A DNA stretch of 64,000 nucleotides from Bacillota bacterium (GCA_023408815.1 JAEYJO010000032.1:49715-113714); one strand, 5' to 3'. Counted from the first letter of the stretch, positions 51,945-62,363 are shown. A program made the numbers and translations. Notes: generated by a model from the letters alone, not told the origin.

Positions 51945-54900
51945 ATGGGGGTAGATTATCAGGTAAGCCAGATTTATGATGCGGCAATTGGTCAGGTTAC
52001 TTCCAGTGAAGAGGCATGGAAAAGTGTCTGCCGTATGATTGGACAATTGTACCGCTATGAATTTGATAATATCCTAATGGTGTACATACAGCGGCCACGG
52101 GCAACGTTAGTCGCTGATTTTGACACATGGAAAAAGGTGGATAGATATGTAAAGCGTGGGAGCAAGGGCATTGCGATTTTCCCCTCCAGAGCGTTAAACC
52201 CATATATGCGGTATGTGTTTGATATCAGTGATACCGGAGGGAAGGATAAGAAGCTGACTTGGGAGCTTAATGGAGAAATCAAGAAACGCTATGCCGATTC
52301 TTTGAGAGAACAAAGCGGGGTGTCAGCAGAGGAAATAACATCGGAAGAAGAGTTTTTAAAAGACTTTACACAGCAAAGAATCGGAGTCATAATAGAGACA
52401 GAGTTTCGTGAAAGAGTAGACGAACTCATTTATTTAGCAGGAACGAAAAGAAGAAGTATGGTAGATGATGAAACGCAGGAGATTACGGCAGAGGAAGCGT
52501 TAAAAAGAAGTGTTTTGTATGCGGTATTTACAAGATACGGCTTTACTATTTCCCCTGAAAAACAAGATTTTTCTTTTATTACCGCATTTAGACAGGAAGA
52601 AGAAGTCTACCGTTTAGGATCTCTTGTAAGCGATATATCCTGTGAACTATTGAGAAACATTTCAAAAGAACTAACACAGTTGGAAAGGAGTATAGCTTAT
52701 GACAGAGAACACAATAACATATCAAGAGGGGGAGGACGGGATGCTTTATCCCAACCTGACCTTACCGGAGGAAACCATATCCATGACGAATCTGGGCAGA
52801 TTCGCAGTGAGAACGGCAGAATATCTACAGGAGAACCACAAGGAGAGATACCAGAGTCTGGTATGGTTTGGGAAGCTGGCAGAGAAGATGCAGGAGGTGG
52901 AAGAGGAAGCCAATCAGATGATGGAAACACTGGAAGCGGATTACTTGAAAAAGAATCCTCCGAAGGACAAACACTCAACAATGGAGATGTGGAACATCAG
53001 AGAGCAGGCAAAAAGGCAGGCACAAGAGATCGTGATGACGGAGATCGTCATGAAGTATCATTAGAATTACAAGAATTAGAATCACAAGAACAAAGGGAGT
53101 CGGATCGTACCGATACCCGGATGCAAATAGAACTGGAGGAAGAATTAAGAGATCTTGATTCTTTTAAAAGGAGTGAAGAAGGAAGCTACAAACAGGCTTC
53201 CTTTTTTGCTGCACCAAAAGAAGGAGAAGTTACCATTCCTTTCAAATACACCTATATAAAGCCAAAGCAGGAGCTTACGATTCCCCATGAATATGTGACA
53301 CAGGTACTTCTTCGGGGGAGTGGATTTTCTGGTGGGAAAAAACGAATTTATGGTATGTTTGAAGCGTTATCCGACCCAGAGGAACGAGCTAAAGCCATAA
53401 AAAAAGAATATGGTCAAGGAGGAGCCGGCTGGCCCCTGAAAGGTTATGGACTGCATGGCTATGATACCTTTGCCTCCAAAGGTGTCCGCCTACAGTGGAG
53501 AGATGCTGAAGGAGAAAAAGAAGGATACTTAAATTGGAAGGCAGTAGAGAGGGAAATCAGTGCCCTTATCTTAACAGGAGAGTACTACCAACCGCCCAAA
53601 ACATACGATGCAAAAAAGGTGGGAGCTGCCTTGTGGCAGGAGCCTATGGATGCGTTTTTCAGAGAGTGCTTCTGGTCACCGCTGCCAAGTGTCATGTTGT
53701 ATGAAATCTTTACAAAAGAAATCCCATTCAGTGATAAAGTACAATTCATGGAGAGCCTGTTTCGGCTAGACCGATGGGATGTGAGTATCGGAAACCATTT
53801 TGATAATGTGTATGGACAATGCAACATTGAGCGGAGCAATGCAGGAATTTCCATTGAGTTTTACGACGAAGCACAGATAAAGTGGAAAGTAGAACTTAAC
53901 TGGTGGGAGTGTGCTTCTTATCTGGATGAAATGATAAAAGATAATAGCTTTCAGCCAGCGTTTGATTTTACTGATAGCGAACGAATTGAGACAGAAAGAA
54001 AGCGTGCCGGGTGGGTAGAGAGTGTATGGAGAGAAGGAATTGAGTTTTTAGAACAACCTCCCACAAAACGTCAGGAACTTCGGATTCATCATCTGAATCA
54101 GGTATTAGAACAAGAAAAGCAATCAGAAATAGAAGTGAAATGGGATGAGGTACAGGATGAGGTTATCGCATCGGATGGGGTCAATATATGGTATGGCAGG
54201 CAATTTTATGAGGTTCTCTTGCCAAACATACTTGGATTGGACGAACCAAGCAATAGCCAAAATATTGACAAGAATATTTTAAAGCAGTTAAAAAGAGATG
54301 CAGCGACCAGTTATAATCCTGCGGATACTAAACTGATTCAAAGATTGCCACAAGAAATAGTGATAGAATCTGAAAAGAACCCAGAAGAGGAAAAAGAATT
54401 ATGGCTGGAAGCACTTAAAATCTATTTGACGCAGAATCAGCCGTATATTGCAGTAAAAGTACTGCTCTATGACATTCTTACAACCAATCTTTCTTTAGAG
54501 AGTAAAACGGCATTTTTAACCAGCATATACGCAGAGGAACGAGAAGATTTTCATTTGCCGGATAGGGTGAAGAATGAATATGGAGCGTGTCAAATAATAA
54601 AGGAGAAGACAGGAATCACTATTACCTATACAAAGGAAGATGGTTCACAAGGAGAGCAAAGTGTCAGTTATTCCTATTGCACTGGTCTTTTGCTGCATTT
54701 GATTGAAGAAAATGAATATCTGTCAGAATCTGTTTTTACACGGTTTCAGGAAATGCCGCAGGCATTTACCGCTATGCCTTGGTTCATGAATATTTATAAT
54801 GAATACAAGGAACGGATGCGGGAAGAGGAAGACTTTCTCCCGATTGCATTACCAGAGATAGAACCTGAATCACAAGAAATTGTGTATTCAGAGAAGGAAG

Positions 54901-57900
54901 TTCAAACCCTTGCGGGAGAGGTAATCGATCAAACCGGAAACGTAATAAGACCGATCAAACAGGTAACTTTTCCAAACGCCTTGCAGCAAGTGGAGGCAAT
55001 GGAGGAGGACTTAAGAGATGTGCTTGCGCTTTATATAAGTGATAGTACAACCATCAAACCCTTGCAGCCGTTCTTACAGATGGTAGAAAAAAGTAATCTT
55101 AAGACAACGGATAAATTATATTATCTTATCCGTGTTGTAAGCCATTTGGAGAAGGAAGAAAGCAAAGCATATTTTAATAATTCCTATGGTCTGGTGGAAT
55201 GTACACAAAACCAAGAACGGCTCCTATTTGATTATAAGAATCGGGCAGGAGAGCGAAAAAAAGAAGAGGTTACCTTTGAACAGGCTTATACGGTTATGGA
55301 ATATCTGATTCGAGCAAATACCTTTGCAGAGAAAGAAGAGGTAAAACGATTTGAGCAGATTTGGGCTGATACACCACTGGAAAAGAAAAGCGGTCTGTAT
55401 CAGGAGTTTGAAGCGCAGGTAGCCGTTCTTTTTGCTAGAAGTTGGGAGGGGAATTTCCGATTTACAGAAAAGGAGCTACCGAAAGGAGGGCAAAAAGCTA
55501 GATACCAGTGGAACATCGAAGCAATCCGGTTATTGAAGCAGATTGAATATGAAAACCGGGCGGCTAAAAAAGAAGAGCAGGAAATTCTTTCCCGCTATGT
55601 GGGCTGGGGCGGCATTTCGCAGGTCTTTGATGAACAAAATGAGACTTGGAAAAAAGAATATCAGGAATTAAAAAGCCTTCTATCCAAAGCAGAGTATGAA
55701 GATGCAAGAGAAACAGTCAATACCGCATTTTATACGGCTCCTGTTATTACAAGGGCTGTACATGCAGCATTAGAGCAGTTTGGATTTCAAAGGGGAAGTA
55801 TGTTAGAGCCGGCACTTGGTGTCGGTCATTTTTTTGGAGCTTTGCCGGAAGCCTTATCCGATTCTAAACTTTATGGAATCGAAAAAGATGATATATCCGG
55901 AAGAATCGCAAAACTTCTTTATCCCAAGGCAGAAATTAAAATCAAAGGATTTGAGGAAACCCAGTACCCGGATAATTTCTTTGATGTGGCAGTGGGAAAT
56001 GTACCTTTTGGGGATTACAAACTGTATGATCCTAAATATGCCAAACAAAACTTTCGTATCCATGATTATTTCTTTGCCAAAGCCTTAGATAAAATCAGAC
56101 CTGGCGGCATTGTCGCATTTATTACCAGTAAGGGAACTCTTGATAAGGCAAATCCGTCGGTCAGAAAATATTTGGCAGAACGTGCGGAACTAATGGGAGC
56201 CATAAGGCTTCCCAATACTGCTTTCCGTGACAGTGCCGGAACGGACGTGACCAGTGATATTATTTTCCTAAAAAAAAGAGAGAGAAAGATTGCGGTGGAA
56301 CCAGACTGGGTGCATTTGGGACGCACTGAAAATGGAATTGCAGTCAATTCCTACTTTGCAGAACATCCAGAAATGATGCTTGGCACCATGGAATATGATA
56401 ATCGAATGTTTGGAGGGGAGAGCAAATATACAAGCTGTGTTAATCATGAGGAAGACTTTGATCTGGAGTCTGCTCTTTTGTCGGCAGTGCATCAGTTGGA
56501 CGGTAAGATGACAGATTTGGAGGAGCTGCTAGATGAAGAAGAACAGATATTGGACAGCATAGATGCCGATCCTGAGGTGAAAAATTATACCTATAGATTT
56601 GTGGAAGGAGTGCTTTACTACCGGGAAAATTCCAGAATGTATCGGAAAGAGGTGTCTGCCAGTATGGAAGAGAAAATACAGCGAATGGATGAAATCCGTA
56701 CCGTGACCAGACAGCTTATCTTTCTCCAAAGTGAAGGGTGCAGGGAAGAAGAATTAAAATTTCAGCAGGCGTTACTAAATGAAACGTATGATGCCTATGT
56801 AAAAAAGTTCGGAGCAATCACTTCACAGGGAAGTATGCGAGCCTTTCGAGATGATGCGGATTATCCCCTTTTGTGTTCCTTGGAGGTGGTCGATGAAGAT
56901 GGGAATGTAGAAAAAGCAGATATGTTCTATAAGCAGACCATTCGACCTAAGAATCAGGTGGAGCGGGTGGAAACGGCAAGTGAGGCGTTAAATGTATCCG
57001 TCAGCGAGTATGGTTCGGTTAATCTTTCCTTTATGTTAGGTATCTACGAACCGGATATAACGCAGGCAATGGAACGTTTACCAAAAGGCAGCACCTTATC
57101 AGAGAACGCAGAGGCAGAGCTAAAGCGTGGAGTCCTGCTGGAAGAATTACAGGGACTGATTTATCTTGATCCCACCGAGTATAACGAAAATAACTTAAAT
57201 GCAGGGTGGAAAACTGCCGATGAATACCTATCTGGTAATGTAAGGGATAAGCTTCGGATTGCCAAGGCTTATGCTTTAGAAAATGGAGAATTGTTTGCGG
57301 TCAATGCTAAGATACTGGAATCTGTCCAGCCAAAAGACTTAGATGCTTCTGAAATTGAAGTCAGGATTGGAACCTCATGGATTGAAGCAGAGGATTATGA
57401 ACAATTTCTTTATGGGTTATTAAATACACCAAAGCGGGCAAGGGCAGTTCGCAGTGAATACTATAACTCTGGGATTCAAGTGAAGTATAATCCTTATACC
57501 CAGACATGGTTTATTGAAAATAAGAGTATGGATAATCATTCTGTTGCGGCAACGAAAACCTATGGAACAGACCGGATAGATGCGTATCATATCCTAGAGG
57601 AAACCTTGAATCTAAGAACGGTAACCATACGTGACCGAGTCGAGGAGGCAAATGGAAGTGTTCATTATATCATTAATAAAAATGCCACCATGCTTGCAAG
57701 AGAAAAGCAAAATCAGATAAAGGAAGCATTTAAAAGCTGGATTTTCAAGGAACCGGAAAGAAGACAAAAATATGTGGAGTATTATAACAACACCTTTAAC
57801 AGCATAAGACTGCGGGAATATGATGGTTCCTATTTGCAGTTTCCCGGTATGAATCCGGAAATCAAGCTTCGTGACCACCAAAAGAATGCAATTGCAAGAA

Positions 57901-60377
57901 TCCTGCTTGGTGGAAATACCTTACTTGCCCATTGCGTGGGAGCAGGGAAGACCTTTACGATGATGGCATCTTGCATGGAACAAAAGCGACTGGGACTTGC
58001 CAATAAAAATGTGATGGTGGTTCCAAAATCATTAATCGGACAGACTGCCGGAGAATTCATGCGGTTGTATCCGTCTGCCAATATCCTAGTGGCAACGGAG
58101 AGGGATTTTGAGAAAAGCCGGAGGAAGCAGTTTGTCTCAAGAATTGCGACTGGGGATTATGATTGTATCATTATGTCTCATAGTCAATTTGAAAAAATTC
58201 CAATCTCCAGAGAAAGAAAAGAACGGATGATTCATGACCAGATTGACGAATTATCCTATGCCATTGATGAACTAAAGGCAAAGAATGGGGAGCGTTGGAC
58301 GGTCAAGCAGATGGAAAGCCAGAAAAAGAAGCTGGAGGAGCAGATAAAATCGTTATCCGATGAAAGCAGGAAGGATGATCTGATATCCTTTGAAGAACTG
58401 GGCATTGATTCCGTTATGGTAGATGAGGCGCACCATTTTAAAAATTTGGCCATCTTCTCAAAAATGAATAATGTGTCCGGTATTTCCAGTTCCGGAGCAA
58501 AAAAGGCAACAGATATGCAGTTAAAATGCCAATACCTGACAGAAATAAATGGCGGCAGAGGAATCGTATTTGCAACGGGAACCCCCGTGTCCAATAGTAT
58601 GTGTGAGCTTTATGTCATGCAGCTTTATCTGCAAAAAGAAGCATTGGAACGAATGGGAATCCATCACTTTGATGCATGGGCGGCTAATTTTGGAGAAGTG
58701 ACCACTTCACTGGAATTAACAGTAGAAGGGAGCGGGTTCCGGTTTAAGAGCCGCTTTAACAAATTTACCAACCTACCGGAACTAATGCTCACCTTTCGCG
58801 AAGTGGCAGATGTGCAGACTTTGGATATGCTTGATTTACCAGTGCCAAAGCTTCGAGGCGGAAAATATGTGATTGTAGAAAGTGAGCCGGACTGGTATGT
58901 GAAACAGGTTATGGAGAATTTTGTGGTTCGGGCGGAAGCAATCCGAAATGGTGGAGTTGATCCAGGCACGGATAATTTTCTAAAGATTACTCATGAAGCA
59001 AGGCTTCTTGGCACCGATGCCAGATTGTTAGAGCCGGATGCACCAAACAATCCGGACAGTAAACTAAATAAGGTAGTGGAAAATGTGGCAGCTGAATATT
59101 TCCAACACAATGTGGGGGGAAACATCGGCTGCCAACTTGTTTTTTCTGACATTGGAACACCCCAAAGTGCATGGGCGAAGGATTGGAGGCAGGGCAAAGA
59201 ATTTGATGTTTACAATTATATCAAATCGGAGCTGGTAAAGAGCGGAGTTCCGGCGGAGAAGATTGCTTTTATACACGATGCTAAAACGGATGCGCAGAGA
59301 GATACCTTGTTTAAGGAAATGAGGACGGGAAAGAAGAAAATATTGATTGGTTCTACAGATAAATGCGGTACGGGAGTCAATGTGCAGACGCATCTGGTTG
59401 CGATGCATCACATTGATTGCCCCTGGAAACCTTCCAGTATCGAGCAGAGAGAAGGAAGGGGCATCCGGCAGGGAAATGAAAATGAGGAAGTAGCAGTGTA
59501 TCGATATGTGACCAAACAAACTTTCGATGCTTATTCATGGTCGTTAGTCGAAAATAAACAGCGATTTATTAGTCAGGTCATGACCAGCAAGTCGGTATCT
59601 AGGACCTGTGAAGATATTGATGAAGCAACCCTTTCCTATGCAGAAATCAAGGCAGTAGCTACCGGAAATCCTTTGATTAAAGAAAAGATGCAGTTAGAAA
59701 ATGATGTACAGCGGTTGAAGCTGTTAAAGAATTCCTATGACAGCCAACGATACAGTTTACAGGATAACTACCTAATCCGTTATCCAAAGCTAATTAAGGC
59801 AGCAAGTGAAAAATTGTCCTGTATGAAGGAAGATAGGAAAACTGCTGAAAAAATACTTCTTGGCGAGCCGGAATTTGGTATTACGATTGGACGAGCCTGT
59901 TTTACAGAGAGAGTGGACGGCGGGACGGTCATGTTAGAAGCTATTAGCAAATGTAAGACCGGAGAGATTACGCCAATCGGAGTTTTTAAAGGATTTGAGC
60001 TTTTGGTAGAAAAAAACTTTATTGGTGTCAGCTACATGGTACTTCGAGGAAAAACCGATTATAAGGCAGAGCTATCCACTAGTCCGGTCGGCAACATGAT
60101 TAAGCTTGAAAATTTATCCGGGGGATTTTCGGAGTACATAGAATTTATGACTAAAAAGATGGAGCAGTATCAAAGAGATATGGAGGAATCTAAGGCAGAG
60201 TATGAAAAACCCTTTGAACAGGAATTGGAACTTGTGGAAAAAACGGCTCGGCTCAATGAGCTAAATGCAGAACTTGATTTGGAGAATAAGGTGGCGGATG
60301 TTGATTTGGCAGGACAGGAAAAAGGAGAGAAAGACAGGGTGGCGGAACGTACTTCTTATTCTGCAAGAATAATCTGA
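51945..60377 (+). CDS. Giant ArdC-methylase-SNF2 helicase polyprotein
   Basis: A 2810-residue protein, the large helicase-methylase typical of Clostridial ICEs. Residues 1-150 resemble the ArdC N-terminal ssDNA-binding domain (LYRYEFDNILMVYIQRP, WKKVDRYVKRGSKGIAIFP). Residues about 240-390 are low-complexity and overlap a TnpV-like frame. The middle has repeated helical domains. An N6-methylase core lies at about 1270-1420 (MLEPALGVGHFFGAL; GNVPFGDY in place of NPPY). An SNF2 helicase lies at about 1960-2570, with Walker A CVGAGKTF near 1994, VDEAHHF near 2160 and QREGRGIRQG near 2500. It probably protects and processes transferred DNA. ATG 51945 follows AAGGAGG. Confidence 0.88.
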   Translation: MGVDYQVSQIYDAAIGQVTSSEEAWKSVCRMIGQLYRYEFDNILMVYIQRPRATLVADFDTWKKVDRYVKRGSKGIAIFPSRALNPYMRYVFDISDTGGKDKKLTWELNGEIKKRYADSLREQSGVSAEEITSEEEFLKDFTQQRIGVIIETEFRERVDELIYLAGTKRRSMVDDETQEITAEEALKRSVLYAVFTRYGFTISPEKQDFSFITAFRQEEEVYRLGSLVSDISCELLRNISKELTQLERSIAYDREHNNISRGGGRDALSQPDLTGGNHIHDESGQIRSENGRISTGEPQGEIPESGMVWEAGREDAGGGRGSQSDDGNTGSGLLEKESSEGQTLNNGDVEHQRAGKKAGTRDRDDGDRHEVSLELQELESQEQRESDRTDTRMQIELEEELRDLDSFKRSEEGSYKQASFFAAPKEGEVTIPFKYTYIKPKQELTIPHEYVTQVLLRGSGFSGGKKRIYGMFEALSDPEERAKAIKKEYGQGGAGWPLKGYGLHGYDTFASKGVRLQWRDAEGEKEGYLNWKAVEREISALILTGEYYQPPKTYDAKKVGAALWQEPMDAFFRECFWSPLPSVMLYEIFTKEIPFSDKVQFMESLFRLDRWDVSIGNHFDNVYGQCNIERSNAGISIEFYDEAQIKWKVELNWWECASYLDEMIKDNSFQPAFDFTDSERIETERKRAGWVESVWREGIEFLEQPPTKRQELRIHHLNQVLEQEKQSEIEVKWDEVQDEVIASDGVNIWYGRQFYEVLLPNILGLDEPSNSQNIDKNILKQLKRDAATSYNPADTKLIQRLPQEIVIESEKNPEEEKELWLEALKIYLTQNQPYIAVKVLLYDILTTNLSLESKTAFLTSIYAEEREDFHLPDRVKNEYGACQIIKEKTGITITYTKEDGSQGEQSVSYSYCTGLLLHLIEENEYLSESVFTRFQEMPQAFTAMPWFMNIYNEYKERMREEEDFLPIALPEIEPESQEIVYSEKEVQTLAGEVIDQTGNVIRPIKQVTFPNALQQVEAMEEDLRDVLALYISDSTTIKPLQPFLQMVEKSNLKTTDKLYYLIRVVSHLEKEESKAYFNNSYGLVECTQNQERLLFDYKNRAGERKKEEVTFEQAYTVMEYLIRANTFAEKEEVKRFEQIWADTPLEKKSGLYQEFEAQVAVLFARSWEGNFRFTEKELPKGGQKARYQWNIEAIRLLKQIEYENRAAKKEEQEILSRYVGWGGISQVFDEQNETWKKEYQELKSLLSKAEYEDARETVNTAFYTAPVITRAVHAALEQFGFQRGSMLEPALGVGHFFGALPEALSDSKLYGIEKDDISGRIAKLLYPKAEIKIKGFEETQYPDNFFDVAVGNVPFGDYKLYDPKYAKQNFRIHDYFFAKALDKIRPGGIVAFITSKGTLDKANPSVRKYLAERAELMGAIRLPNTAFRDSAGTDVTSDIIFLKKRERKIAVEPDWVHLGRTENGIAVNSYFAEHPEMMLGTMEYDNRMFGGESKYTSCVNHEEDFDLESALLSAVHQLDGKMTDLEELLDEEEQILDSIDADPEVKNYTYRFVEGVLYYRENSRMYRKEVSASMEEKIQRMDEIRTVTRQLIFLQSEGCREEELKFQQALLNETYDAYVKKFGAITSQGSMRAFRDDADYPLLCSLEVVDEDGNVEKADMFYKQTIRPKNQVERVETASEALNVSVSEYGSVNLSFMLGIYEPDITQAMERLPKGSTLSENAEAELKRGVLLEELQGLIYLDPTEYNENNLNAGWKTADEYLSGNVRDKLRIAKAYALENGELFAVNAKILESVQPKDLDASEIEVRIGTSWIEAEDYEQFLYGLLNTPKRARAVRSEYYNSGIQVKYNPYTQTWFIENKSMDNHSVAATKTYGTDRIDAYHILEETLNLRTVTIRDRVEEANGSVHYIINKNATMLAREKQNQIKEAFKSWIFKEPERRQKYVEYYNNTFNSIRLREYDGSYLQFPGMNPEIKLRDHQKNAIARILLGGNTLLAHCVGAGKTFTMMASCMEQKRLGLANKNVMVVPKSLIGQTAGEFMRLYPSANILVATERDFEKSRRKQFVSRIATGDYDCIIMSHSQFEKIPISRERKERMIHDQIDELSYAIDELKAKNGERWTVKQMESQKKKLEEQIKSLSDESRKDDLISFEELGIDSVMVDEAHHFKNLAIFSKMNNVSGISSSGAKKATDMQLKCQYLTEINGGRGIVFATGTPVSNSMCELYVMQLYLQKEALERMGIHHFDAWAANFGEVTTSLELTVEGSGFRFKSRFNKFTNLPELMLTFREVADVQTLDMLDLPVPKLRGGKYVIVESEPDWYVKQVMENFVVRAEAIRNGGVDPGTDNFLKITHEARLLGTDARLLEPDAPNNPDSKLNKVVENVAAEYFQHNVGGNIGCQLVFSDIGTPQSAWAKDWRQGKEFDVYNYIKSELVKSGVPAEKIAFIHDAKTDAQRDTLFKEMRTGKKKILIGSTDKCGTGVNVQTHLVAMHHIDCPWKPSSIEQREGRGIRQGNENEEVAVYRYVTKQTFDAYSWSLVENKQRFISQVMTSKSVSRTCEDIDEATLSYAEIKAVATGNPLIKEKMQLENDVQRLKLLKNSYDSQRYSLQDNYLIRYPKLIKAASEKLSCMKEDRKTAEKILLGEPEFGITIGRACFTERVDGGTVMLEAISKCKTGEITPIGVFKGFELLVEKNFIGVSYMVLRGKTDYKAELSTSPVGNMIKLENLSGGFSEYIEFMTKKMEQYQRDMEESKAEYEKPFEQELELVEKTARLNELNAELDLENKVADVDLAGQEKGEKDRVAERTSYSARII
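52699..53064 (+). CDS. TnpV-like protein nested in another frame of the giant gene
   Basis: A 121-residue frame, +1 relative to the helicase gene and wholly inside it. It opens MTENTITYQEGEDGMLYPNL with LTLPEE, then LGRFAVRTAEYLQENHKERY and WNIREQAKRQAQEIVMTEI, which resembles the transposon protein TnpV. ATG 52699 lies 8 nt after AAAGGAG, a strong site. In the helicase frame this stretch is low-complexity (rich in G, E, D, S, R), as expected if the TnpV frame is the constrained one. TnpV proteins are small and of unknown mechanism. Confidence 0.65.
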   Translation: MTENTITYQEGEDGMLYPNLTLPEETISMTNLGRFAVRTAEYLQENHKERYQSLVWFGKLAEKMQEVEEEANQMMETLEADYLKKNPPKDKHSTMEMWNIREQAKRQAQEIVMTEIVMKYH

Positions 60378-60458
60378 AAATGAGGAAAGGAATAACAAAG
60401 CGGGAATCCTTAGTTGTAATCAAAAGGAGCTGCTGATTTACAAAGGAGGAAATATTGG

Positions 60459-61391
60459 GTGGAAAAAATTCGTATTGTAGATGAACAGTACCGTCTTTTG
60501 TGTGAGATAGAGGATGGAAAACAATTAAAAGTATGGAAAATTGGAAAGGAAGATGAGGCAATCATAAAGCCCTGTTACTTTGTGGATGAGTACCATTTTA
60601 GGCATGGAAGGGAACTCTTTCACATCTGTCAGTTTGGAGAATGGCTGAAACAAGAGGAATATCAAGCAAAACCGTTTGGATATTCGCTGGATTATAAAAA
60701 ATACCAAGATGAACATTATTTTGGACACGACTACTATTGTTTGGAGAAAAATAGTCATGCAGCCTTTTACTATAATCCCCAAATAGAGCAGCCTTTCATG
60801 GTAAGAAAAACAGACGAATTCGGAAGACTACAAAGAGGCATTCCTTATGCAGGAGATACATTTACTTGGGTGAGCGGATATGACCATGAAAAGGCAGAAT
60901 GGGGAACTTCTTTTGATATGGAAAAAATCAAAAATGTTGTTTCCATCCATATGCCGCAGATTGTGGCAGAAACACAACAAATGGAGTCGGAGGCACAATT
61001 AAATAAAATGGCTGCAAAACGGATTGATTTACAGGAGACATATGTGGAACGGGATCTTTTGACTTTTGAAGAACGAGAAAGATTACTGGAAGAAATATAT
61101 CTTATGGATCACAAGGAACTGCCTTTGCTGATGGAAGAAAGATTAAAAAAAGAATGTGCAGAGGAAATCATAGATACCAATAAAGTATTTGCTGGCAAAG
61201 ATTTTCGAGGTTGTGATTTTAGCGGAGTTGATGTAGCGGGGTATACCTTTCTTCAATGTGATTTTACGAAAGCAATATTGGAGCCGGAACTTTTCAAGAA
61301 TACCTATATGGCAGCCTGTAAGTCAGACTGTGAACGGATTCAGGCAATGCAAAAGGAGAAACCTGACAGAGAAATCCTAAAACGAGTATGA
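60459..61391 (+). CDS. ICE protein with pentapeptide-like C-terminus
   Basis: A 310-residue soluble protein. The N-terminal 150 residues are rich in Y, H and F (VDEYHFRHGRELFHICQFGEW, YKKYQDEHYFGHDYYCLEKN). The C-terminal part (about 248-275) reads FRGCDFSGVDVAGYTFLQCDF, which fits two to four pentapeptide-repeat turns. Not a recognised family. GTG 60459 is 9 nt after AAAGGAGG. Confidence 0.55.
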   Translation: MEKIRIVDEQYRLLCEIEDGKQLKVWKIGKEDEAIIKPCYFVDEYHFRHGRELFHICQFGEWLKQEEYQAKPFGYSLDYKKYQDEHYFGHDYYCLEKNSHAAFYYNPQIEQPFMVRKTDEFGRLQRGIPYAGDTFTWVSGYDHEKAEWGTSFDMEKIKNVVSIHMPQIVAETQQMESEAQLNKMAAKRIDLQETYVERDLLTFEERERLLEEIYLMDHKELPLLMEERLKKECAEEIIDTNKVFAGKDFRGCDFSGVDVAGYTFLQCDFTKAILEPELFKNTYMAACKSDCERIQAMQKEKPDREILKRV

Positions 61392-61472
61392 CAGGGAGTG
61401 AAACGCTGTTAAGAAAAATGGGCCTAAGAAAGAGAATAATATAATAAATGAAACAGGAGCGAGGAGGGATAT

Positions 61473-61565
61473 ATGAATCAGGCTTACAAACTGCGAGAAG
61501 TCGAAGAAGTGCTTGCAGAATTGGATTTAGTGGATATACCTCCCTTTTTAAGAGATTGCCGTTAG
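61473..61565 (+). CDS. 30-residue peptide
   Basis: A short frame MNQAYKLREVEEVLAELDLV... with GAGGAGGG 4-5 nt upstream, a very strong site. It may be the start of a longer gene broken by a stop at 61563, or a true micropeptide that precedes the SpoVG-like gene. Confidence 0.45.
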   Translation: MNQAYKLREVEEVLAELDLVDIPPFLRDCR

Positions 61566-61627
61566 TATACCAAACAGAACATAAAATGATGTTTCAAGCC
61601 TATAAATGGGCAGAAAGAGAGAAATTT

Positions 61628-62308
61628 ATGAAATATTCAATCAAGTTAAATGCAGTGAATCATGCAGAGAAAAGCGTAAAGGCATTTGCAACACTGACAT
61701 TTGGGGAAAGCTTTAAAATCACCAATATCGCAGTGCTTACCAATCAAGAGGGAAAGACCTTTGTATCTATGCCTCGTTATCGGAGTAATGAAAGAACAGA
61801 GCAGAATGAAGCTGTGTATAAGGATATATGTAATCCGATTACGAAAGAGTTCAGAGAAGAACTTTATAATAATATTCTTGAATTATATGAAAAAATGGAC
61901 GAAGCCGGACGAACTGAAGTAAACCGGGAATTGCAGGTAACCAAGGAACCGGAGTTTAGCGTTAAGGTAACTCCATATGAAAGAGAGGGCAGTAATATCT
62001 TAGGACTTGCCCGTATTTATTTTGAGGATAGCTTTGTGGTTGGAAATGTAAGTATCATTCAAGGAAAAGAAAATGAGTTTGTGGCAATGCCGTCCCATAA
62101 GGTAAAGCAGAGTGGAAAAGATGGAAAGCCAGTCTATCAGGATATTTGCTTCCCTGTGACAAAAGACTTTCGAGAAAAGCTGTATGATGAGGTTCTTAAC
62201 TGTTATCATCAGGAAAAGAAATTAGCATCGGAAAGCGGAAAGTTGGCAGCACAGAACCAGGCACGAATGGAGAGAAGGGGGGTTGAGAACGAGACACCGT
62301 TTCGTTAA
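61628..62308 (+). CDS. Tandem SpoVG-domain protein
   Basis: A 226-residue protein with two SpoVG-like domains. Domain 1 (about 1-85) has VKAFATLTFGESFKITNIAV and VSMPRYRS ... DICNPITKEFREEL; domain 2 (about 105-205) has LGLARIYFEDSFVVGNVSII, VAMPSHKV and DICFPVTKDFREKL. SpoVG proteins are site-specific DNA/RNA-binding regulators of about 95 residues; two in one chain is unusual and would make an intramolecular dimer. ATG 61628 is chosen because it starts the first domain; the frame is open upstream without SpoVG similarity. A hairpin at 62325-62344 follows. Confidence 0.8.
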   Translation: MKYSIKLNAVNHAEKSVKAFATLTFGESFKITNIAVLTNQEGKTFVSMPRYRSNERTEQNEAVYKDICNPITKEFREELYNNILELYEKMDEAGRTEVNRELQVTKEPEFSVKVTPYEREGSNILGLARIYFEDSFVVGNVSIIQGKENEFVAMPSHKVKQSGKDGKPVYQDICFPVTKDFREKLYDEVLNCYHQEKKLASESGKLAAQNQARMERRGVENETPFR

Positions 62309-62324
62309 AGAAGTCATAAATGTT

Positions 62325-62350
62325 AGCCGGGCGAAAGTCCGGCTCTTATA
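62325..62350 (+). terminator. Hairpin after the SpoVG-like gene
   Basis: AGCCGG (62325-62330) pairs with CCGGCT (62339-62344) around GCGAAAGT. The following CTTATAAAA is not a clean T run, so termination may be weak. Confidence 0.45.
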
Positions 62351-62363
62351 AAAGGAGGAGCAT

